From JBFJVZ01 sp041623895 (GTDB lineage: Bacteria; Planctomycetota; Planctomycetia; Pirellulales; Pirellulaceae): DNA of 17,889 bases. Shown here piece after piece: positions 1 to 5,068 of this stretch. A program made the translations under genes and the position numbers. Under the pieces are notes generated by a model. That model had not been told where the DNA came from and searched no databases. It worked only from the letters and a program-made list of their open reading frames with translations. The stretch covers positions 1 to 17,889 of the forward strand of contig JBFJVZ010000110.1 in the NCBI GenBank assembly GCA_041623895.1. Direction: 5' to 3'. The number at the start of each line of letters is the position of its first letter. The stretch's first letter is position 1.

Positions 1-8
1 AGTTTCAT

Positions 9-34
9 GGGAGGGCGAGGGCTCCCGCCGAGCC
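9..34. repeat. Dispersed GC-rich palindromic repeat, copy at the left edge
   Basis: The stretch GGGAGGGCGAGGGCTCCCGC followed by CGAGCC closely matches the element at 4975-5001 and the partial copy at 17877-17889. It is internally self-complementary (GGGAG against CTCCC). Its presence suggests that the left edge is intergenic DNA rather than the end of a gene. Positions 35-181 hold no recognisable gene. One forward frame is open from position 3 to a TGA at 183-185, but its translation is Arg- and Pro-rich and runs through the repeat, so I do not call it a CDS. Confidence 0.6.
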
Positions 35-181
35 AAAGCGTTGGATAACGCGTTGCGGCTTCGCGGAAAAGGGGTCAGCGAATAACGACTTTCGGGTTCT
101 CTCTTTCGACCGAGCGAAAATTTTTCCTAAAGTCCGGCGGTCTTCAATCCGAGAGCCTCGTGTCGATGGAGCGACTTTGGC

Positions 182-1012
182 TTGATTCGCCTGTTCTTGC
201 TCGCCTTGATTGCTATCGGTGTTTGCTCGGTTGCTGCTGCGCAGAATACCGGCGAAACGGCTCCTACCATCGTTCAGCAGACGCCGGTCACGTTACCGGT
301 GGAAACGCTGCAGTTGGTCGGTGGCGGACCTGAGCAATGGACTAGCCCCGAAGGGCTAACCAGCACGCTGCAAGTGATGGTACTGTTGACGGTGATAAGC
401 TTGGCACCGGCGATTTTGTTGATGACCACTTGTTACGTGCGAATCATCATTGTCTTGGGTTGTTTACGTCAGGCACTCGGGCTTCAGGCGTTACCGCCCA
501 CCCAAGTGATGACCAGCCTGGCACTATTCATGACCGTGTTCGTGATGACACCGGTTTGGTCGCAAGTCTACGACGATGCAATCAAACCGTACACCGATCC
601 GCAAACCGAGATGTCAATCCAACAGGCTTACGAGGCAGGCTCGGTTCCGATTCGGCTGTTCATGTCCCGCCAAATCAAAGTTGCTGGAAACATCGACGAT
701 GTGTTGCTGTTTTACCGCTACATCGATGCAGATGGCCCGGTGCCGAGTTCGTTCCAGGACGTTCCGATCCGAGTCCTGTTGCCGGCGTTCATCTTGAGCG
801 AACTGAAGACGGCGTTCCTGCTTGGTTTTCAGATATACCTCCCGTTCTTGATCATCGATCTGGTTGTCGCCAGCGTCACGATCTCGATGGGCATGTTGAT
901 GTTGCCCCCCGGTGTGATCTCGCTGCCGTTCAAGTTGCTGTTGTTTGTATTGGTGGACGGTTGGCGACTGGTCGTGGAAATGTTGATGAACAGTTTTGGA
1001 ACCTTCGCGTAG
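182..1012 (+). CDS. fliP: Flagellar export-gate protein FliP
   Basis: FliP is the main subunit of the FliP-FliQ-FliR export gate of the flagellar type III secretion system in the inner membrane. The 276-residue product has a signal-peptide-like N-terminus (residues 1-20, ending VAAA), then hydrophobic segments at about 63-82, 110-125, 203-233 and 236-262. Family motifs are plain: YVRIIIVLGCLRQALG (85-100), VPIRVLLPAFILSELKTAF (about 194-212) and MLMLPPGVISLPFKLLLF (about 238-255). E. coli FliP has 245 residues; the extra length lies in the N-terminal region. The start is TTG at 182, the first start codon after an in-frame TAA at 128. GGAG at 168-171 precedes it by 10 nt. It heads the fliPQR-flhB run. 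FliO is not recognisable upstream, where a dispersed repeat sits instead. Confidence 0.96.
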   Translation: MIRLFLLALIAIGVCSVAAAQNTGETAPTIVQQTPVTLPVETLQLVGGGPEQWTSPEGLTSTLQVMVLLTVISLAPAILLMTTCYVRIIIVLGCLRQALGLQALPPTQVMTSLALFMTVFVMTPVWSQVYDDAIKPYTDPQTEMSIQQAYEAGSVPIRLFMSRQIKVAGNIDDVLLFYRYIDADGPVPSSFQDVPIRVLLPAFILSELKTAFLLGFQIYLPFLIIDLVVASVTISMGMLMLPPGVISLPFKLLLFVLVDGWRLVVEMLMNSFGTFA

Positions 1013-1065
1013 GTGCGGCATCCTGCCGTACGAACTGACACAGTGCGGCATCCTGCCGTACGAAC
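1013..1065. repeat. Two direct copies of a 23-bp palindromic repeat
   Basis: Two identical 23-bp copies, beginning GTGCGGCATCCTGCCGTACG, lie at 1013-1035 and 1043-1065, separated by 7 bp. Each contains the inverted repeat CGGCA-tcc-TGCCG, so the RNA could form two small stem-loops. The first copy begins on the base after the fliP stop codon. The pair opens a 128-bp gap between fliP and fliQ in an operon whose other joints are tight. It looks like an inserted REP-like dispersed element. An effect on transcript processing or polarity is possible but unproven. Confidence 0.8.
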
Positions 1066-1140
1066 AAAACAACTGATCTGGCACGGTTGGAAGCCGCGTC
1101 TGCGAAAAGACAACTGCCTACGGTTAAGGAAAGAAACGAA

Positions 1141-1407
1141 ATGTTGGACACCGCCGCCGCGATGGAACTTTGTCGGACCGCTTTGATTTCGGCCGTGGTG
1201 ATTGCGGCGCCGCTGCTGTTGGTTGGCATTGCGGTTGGCTTGCTGGTCGGATTGCTTCAAGGGCTGACCCAAATCCAAGACCAAACCGTCGCCTTTGTCC
1301 CCAAGCTCTTGGCAACGGCGGCTGCCTTGATTGTCTGCATGCCTTGGCTGATGTCTCGAATGGTCGAGTTCACTCGTGAGGTCTTTCAGAACGCTGGTTT
1401 ACCGTGA
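1141..1407 (+). CDS. fliQ: Flagellar export-gate protein FliQ
   Basis: FliQ is a small two-helix membrane subunit that packs around FliP in the flagellar export gate. The 88-residue product matches the family length of about 89. It has two hydrophobic helices at about 14-39 and 54-71. They are joined by the family loop QGLTQIQDQTVAFVPK (about 40-55), which closely resembles the FliQ consensus QATTQINEQTLSFVPK. I chose ATG 1141 because TAAGGAAAG at 1125-1133 lies just upstream and the product then has normal length. The open frame extends back to a TTG at 1087, but those extra 18 codons do not look like FliQ. The stop overlaps the start of fliR, so translation is probably coupled. Confidence 0.95.
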   Translation: MLDTAAAMELCRTALISAVVIAAPLLLVGIAVGLLVGLLQGLTQIQDQTVAFVPKLLATAAALIVCMPWLMSRMVEFTREVFQNAGLP

Positions 1408-2183
1408 TGCAATGGTTATCGCAGTGGCTGGTCGATCATCTTCTGTTGGGCGTGTTGGTTCTGACGCGGCTAAGCATGGTGCTGCTGGCGCTGCAGACAA
1501 TCGGGACTGCCATCCCGAAGCGGATCGCCGTCTTGTTGGCGATATCGATCACCGCTGTTGTCTTGCCCAGCGTTGCCGCACAGCCATCCGTTACTGCTCC
1601 GGCGATCAGCGGCTTACCGGATCTGCTAATCGCTGTTGCCCACGAGGCCCTGATTGGGCTGCTGATTGGCGCAACGATTCAGTTGATCATCACCGGAATT
1701 CAGATGTCTGGTGAGATCATCAGCAGCACGGGCGGCATGCAGTTGGGACAATCGACCGACCCCGATACTGGACAGCAGATACCGACGATGTCGCGGTTGG
1801 TGGGCCTGTTGGTGACCGCGGTGATGTTGGCCAGCGGTGGACACCGCCTGATTCTCGATGCCTTGATGGAAAGTTTTCGTCAGATGCCGCCCGGGCAAGT
1901 GGTGATCGGCGATTCGATGATCGATTTGATTATCGATCAACTCACCGCCGGTATGATCGCCGGCATTCAGGTCGCCGCGCCGGTTGTCGCGGCATTGTTG
2001 CTGACAAACTTGATCACCGGCTTGATCAGTCGCACCATTCCGCAGATCAACGTGCTGGCGATTGGACTAAGCGTCAACGCCCTGGCGCTGCTGGTCGTGA
2101 CGGCACTGACAATCGGCTCGGTCGGTTTGATCTTCGAGGACGAACTCAGCCGCGCGGCCGAGCGTCTGGCACAGATCTGGTAG
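1404..2183 (+). CDS. fliR: Flagellar export-gate protein FliR
   Basis: FliR caps the FliP-FliQ export gate in the inner membrane. The product has 259 residues, typical for the family, and is very hydrophobic with about six membrane segments. Recognisable stretches include MVLLALQTIGTAIPKRIAVL near the N-terminus, the loop GEIISSTGGMQLGQSTDPD (about 102-120), and TNLITGLISRTIPQINVLAIG (about 201-221), the hallmark FliR region with the conserved P-Q-x-N-V. The start is GTG 1404 or the adjacent in-frame ATG 1407; both overlap the fliQ stop (TGA 1405-1407). The gene ends 16 bp before flhB. Confidence 0.95.
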   Translation: MMQWLSQWLVDHLLLGVLVLTRLSMVLLALQTIGTAIPKRIAVLLAISITAVVLPSVAAQPSVTAPAISGLPDLLIAVAHEALIGLLIGATIQLIITGIQMSGEIISSTGGMQLGQSTDPDTGQQIPTMSRLVGLLVTAVMLASGGHRLILDALMESFRQMPPGQVVIGDSMIDLIIDQLTAGMIAGIQVAAPVVAALLLTNLITGLISRTIPQINVLAIGLSVNALALLVVTALTIGSVGLIFEDELSRAAERLAQIW

Positions 2184-2199
2184 GGCAGGGAAGTGGTCA

Positions 2200-2976
2200 A
2201 TGTCTGATGGACTGTTGGAAAAGAAGCATGCCGCCACGCCCCGCAGGCGTCAGCAAGCGCGGCAACAGGGACATGTCGCCGTCAGTGCTGATCTGACGTC
2301 TGCGGCGCTGCTGTTGTCGGCCGTCGCGGCGCTCTGGTATTTCGGCGGCACAATCGCTGCGTATCTGGCGGCGTCGCTTAGCGAGTCGCTGTCCGCACCG
2401 ATATTGTCAGGCTTCGACAGCGCCACGGCAGCCAGTTGGATGGCTGGGCTGGCTGGCAAACTGGCGATCGCGGTCGTGCCCATCTTGATCCTCATCATGT
2501 TGGCTGGTGTGCTGATAAATTTGTTGCAAACCGGTTTTATTTTTTCCCCCACTCGCATCACTCCGAAACTCAGCAATATCAATCCGCAAGCGGGTCTGAG
2601 CCGGATTTTTTCGTTACGCGGGACAGCCAAATTCGGATTCGGTATTTTCAAGATCATCGTCATCGTCGCAGTCGCTTATCTGGCCACCCGACATTACATC
2701 GGCCCAGTCATGAGTCTGAATCAGATGACTGCTCCGCAAATCGCAGGCATTCTGTTTCAGTCGCTGATGGGAACGTGTCTTTGGATCGGCGGCGCGCTGT
2801 TTGCGTTGGCACTGCTTGACTATGGATTCCAGCGTTGGAAATATGAGCAAGATATCATGATGACGGACGAAGAACTGCGTCAGGAAATGAAAGAGACCGC
2901 AGGCGATCCTCAAGTCATCGACCGCCGCCGCGAGCTCGCTCGCGATGTTGCCCTGCGGCGTCTGGAAGCTGACTGA
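2200..2976 (+). CDS. flhB: FlhB-type export switch protein lacking the autocleavage domain
   Basis: FlhB is the flagellar export component that switches substrate specificity after self-cleavage at an NPTH motif. This 258-residue protein has the N-terminal family signature (LLEKKHAATPRRRQQARQQG, about 5-24), about four membrane helices (about 34-55, 86-110, 146-166 and 187-207), and the cytoplasmic linker MTDEELRQEMKETAGDPQV (about 221-239). It then ends at RRLEAD. Enterobacterial FlhB continues here into the NPTH site (Asn269-Pro270 in Salmonella) and a domain of about 110 residues. None of the three forward frames between 2977 and 3146 encodes NPTH or a similar domain. The RBS is AGGGAAG at 2187-2193. 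It could be a natural short form with the C-terminal domain supplied by another protein, or a degenerated gene. Its family assignment is secure. Confidence 0.93.
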   Translation: MSDGLLEKKHAATPRRRQQARQQGHVAVSADLTSAALLLSAVAALWYFGGTIAAYLAASLSESLSAPILSGFDSATAASWMAGLAGKLAIAVVPILILIMLAGVLINLLQTGFIFSPTRITPKLSNINPQAGLSRIFSLRGTAKFGFGIFKIIVIVAVAYLATRHYIGPVMSLNQMTAPQIAGILFQSLMGTCLWIGGALFALALLDYGFQRWKYEQDIMMTDEELRQEMKETAGDPQVIDRRRELARDVALRRLEAD

Positions 2977-2982
2977 AATCAA

Positions 2983-3040
2983 CCGCAAAGTTGGCTTCCA
3001 GGCAGCGAGTTCTCTCCCTGGTCGCTTGGCGTTTTTGCGG
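2983..3040 (+). terminator. Possible weak terminator or stem-loop after flhB
   Basis: CCGCAAA at 2983-2989 is the exact reverse complement of TTTGCGG at 3034-3040. A nested pair, CCAGG (2998-3002) and CCTGG (3017-3021), lies inside. A short T run (3032-3036) sits within the 3' arm rather than after it, so this is not a standard intrinsic terminator. It is the only secondary-structure candidate in the 170-bp gap between flhB and the next gene. Confidence 0.25.
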
Positions 3041-3055
3041 CAAACTCGCGATAAT
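3026..3055 (+). promoter_or_regulatory. Possible sigma-70-like promoter for the vault/SPFH-like gene
   Basis: TTGGCG (3026-3031) and GATAAT (3050-3055) are separated by 18 bp. They match TTGACA and TATAAT at 4 and 5 of 6 positions. The predicted start near 3062 would give a leader of about 85 nt for the gene at 3147. If real, this gene is transcribed separately from the flagellar operon. This is a match by eye only. Confidence 0.35.
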
Positions 3056-3146
3056 CTGTCACTCATTGGCCCTTCGTAAGCGAAAGCCGTAAAATGAGTT
3101 GTCTTGTCCTCGTGGTCGTTTCTGAACCACAAATGAAGGGGTTCGT

Positions 3147-4913
3147 ATGCGCACTGAAATGTTGCGTGGCTCAGGAATGCTCGCCAACCGGTTGCACAGT
3201 AACCAATTTGAGCTTCCTAAAAACGCAAAGCTGACCGATCTGGAGATCGAATCCGTGCTGGAGTTGGTGCCGGAGTCGGTCGCACGTGAGAATGATGTTT
3301 TGCCCGTCGACTTTGACGGCGAGACGATCACGTTCGTCACGTCCAGCCACACCGACATCATGTTGCAGGACAAGTTGCGGTTTCTACTGAACTGCAATGT
3401 CCGATTCATCGCTCGCGATCGCGATGAGATTCGCCGTGCAATCAATTACTTCTACGGTCGAATCCAGGGCGAAACAGCCGACTCGATGCTGCAGGAGTTC
3501 ACCGACACCAGCATCGATCTCTGCGAATCTGAATATGATCTCGCGCACGCCGCGGTAGCACATCCGCGAAAAAGTCCGACTGAAACGGCCCTGCACCGGC
3601 GATTAGGCCGCAGCGTCAACGAATTCAAATCAGGCAACCAATCCGACTCCGAAGCTGGGAGAAATGGGCTCATGTTTTACACCATCCCTGAAGGCAAACG
3701 CGTCATCGCCAATCGTTTGAATGGAAAGATTGATGTTCTCAAGGGACCGGCCCGCGTTTGGAAAGGGTTCACGCGGTTTGAAGCGATGAAGCACTTTGTT
3801 GCTCATCCGGGACAATACCTGTCGATCCGATATCGCGACGGCCAGGAAGAAACCGTGATCGGCCCAACCGAATTGTGGCAAGATCCTCGCACCCATGAAT
3901 CCGTGACGGTTAGCGAGTGTCTGGAACTGGCCGCCAAAGAAGCCGTCGTCGTCTACGGTCCAGCCGAGAATACGGAGCAAGGCGTTACCGGCACTTCACG
4001 TCGAATCGTGTACGGCCCAGTACAATTCGCACCCAACCCGGGTGAATGGCTTCATCAATTCTCCTGGCACGCGTCTCACGGCGGCTCGCGCGGCGAGGAA
4101 AAGCGTCCCAACGCGTTGCAGTTCCACAAATTGTGGTTGATGCCTGACCAGATGTACCACGATGTCCGCGATGTGCGGACCGCCGACGATGCCGTGTTGA
4201 CCATCCGCTTGATGATTTTCTTTGAATTGGTGGACATCGAACGAATGTTGGACACGACACACGATCCGATTGGTGACTTCATCAACGCCGCCACCAGCGA
4301 CGTCATCGAGTTCACTGGCAAGCGTTCTTTTGAAGAATTTAAACAACAAACCGAGCAGCTGAATGAACTATCCACCTACCACCAGTTGCTGCATCGCGCT
4401 GACCAGTGTGGTTACAAGATCAATAACGTTGTTTATCGCGGATATGGCGCCCCCGATTCATTGCAGGCGATGCATGATGAAGCAATTCAGATGCGAACGC
4501 GCCTGCAGCTTGAAAAGGCAACCGAACGACAAGCTCAAGAGCTGGAGGATTACAAATTGAGCTGCCAGATGGAGCGATCGGAACGACGTCGCGAAGAACA
4601 GATGACGGAGGTCGAGCACGATTTGGAAATGAAACGCCGGCAAGCCCACGAAGAGCTGCGTCAAAAAGAGCGGCAAGGCGAATTTTTGCGAGCCCAACGG
4701 CGTGCTGAAGAAGAACTTGCCGTAGAACTACAGCAGCGCCGCGATGAGCAGAAACAAGCTCACCTGGCAGCACTGCAGGGGATGCAGGTGAACTTGACCG
4801 AATACCTGACCCAGGCCAGAGCGGACCAGATCATCGAAGTGCGTGGATCCACGGCCGCGACTCCTCAGTTGCACCTGGACAACGGTCAGCGGAAGCAGCC
4901 GGCAGCGCGTTGA
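3147..4913 (+). CDS. GspE_N-domain protein with vault/SPFH-like region and coiled coil
   Basis: This soluble 588-residue protein has three parts. Residues 30-104 resemble the N-terminal domain of type II secretion and type IV pilus ATPases (GspE_N/MshEN): LELVPESVARENDVLPV, then a DKLRFLLNCNVRFIARDRDE-type stretch and AINYFYG. No Walker A or B ATPase part follows. Residues 175-430 carry repeated GP motifs (200, 239, 271, 290; for example VYGPVQFAPNPGEW), as in major vault protein repeats. They run into an SPFH/vault-shoulder-like stretch (about 343-400: RTADDAVLTIRLMIFFELVD to SDVIEFTGKRSFEEF). Residues 435-545 are a highly charged coiled coil rich in E, R, Q and K. No membrane segment or signal peptide is visible. 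ATG 3147 has GAAGGGG at 3135-3141. A self-assembling scaffold is a guess from the vault/SPFH resemblance; partners are unknown. Confidence 0.85.
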   Translation: MRTEMLRGSGMLANRLHSNQFELPKNAKLTDLEIESVLELVPESVARENDVLPVDFDGETITFVTSSHTDIMLQDKLRFLLNCNVRFIARDRDEIRRAINYFYGRIQGETADSMLQEFTDTSIDLCESEYDLAHAAVAHPRKSPTETALHRRLGRSVNEFKSGNQSDSEAGRNGLMFYTIPEGKRVIANRLNGKIDVLKGPARVWKGFTRFEAMKHFVAHPGQYLSIRYRDGQEETVIGPTELWQDPRTHESVTVSECLELAAKEAVVVYGPAENTEQGVTGTSRRIVYGPVQFAPNPGEWLHQFSWHASHGGSRGEEKRPNALQFHKLWLMPDQMYHDVRDVRTADDAVLTIRLMIFFELVDIERMLDTTHDPIGDFINAATSDVIEFTGKRSFEEFKQQTEQLNELSTYHQLLHRADQCGYKINNVVYRGYGAPDSLQAMHDEAIQMRTRLQLEKATERQAQELEDYKLSCQMERSERRREEQMTEVEHDLEMKRRQAHEELRQKERQGEFLRAQRRAEEELAVELQQRRDEQKQAHLAALQGMQVNLTEYLTQARADQIIEVRGSTAATPQLHLDNGQRKQPAAR

Positions 4914-4920
4914 TGATGTG

Positions 4921-4947
4921 GCGGCTCAGCAGGAGCTTCGCCCTGGG
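4921..4947. repeat. Dispersed GC-rich repeat, third local copy
   Basis: GCGGCTCAGCAGGAGCTTCG followed by CCCTGGG is the same element, in the same orientation, as the copy at 5018-5044 (about 23 of 27 positions identical). It starts a few bases after the stop codon of the vault/SPFH-like gene. Confidence 0.7.
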
Positions 4948-4974
4948 AACAAGAAGACAAGTTTCCCAACCGCT

Positions 4975-5044
4975 GGGAGGGCGACGCTCCCGCGGAGCCG
5001 CAACGATTTCCGACGCTGCGGCTCAGCGGGAGCTTCGCCCTCCC
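4975..5044. terminator. Large hairpin of two inverted dispersed repeats between convergent genes
   Basis: The arm at 4975-5001 (GGGAGGGCGACGCTCCCGCG plus GAGCCGC) pairs with the arm at 5018-5044 (GCGGCTCAGCGGGAGCTTCG plus CCCTCCC). 25 of 27 positions are complementary, around a 16-nt loop. It sits in the 155-bp gap between the + gene ending at 4913 and the - gene ending at 5069. A bidirectional transcription barrier or 3'-end stabiliser is plausible. There is no T run on either side, so classical rho-independent termination is not shown. Confidence 0.6.
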
Positions 5045-5068
5045 GGAATGGTGACTGCGGCTCCGCGG

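Noticed and set aside
3..185. Open forward frame from the left edge ending in TGA that overlaps the fliP TTG start (possible fliO end)
   Set aside because: It translates the dispersed repeat, has no FliO-like membrane segment and is Arg/Pro-rich. The left edge is more likely intergenic.
2977..3146. Frameshifted FlhB C-terminal domain
   Set aside because: I translated all three forward frames by eye. None contains NPTH or FlhB C-domain sequence, and stops appear in each.
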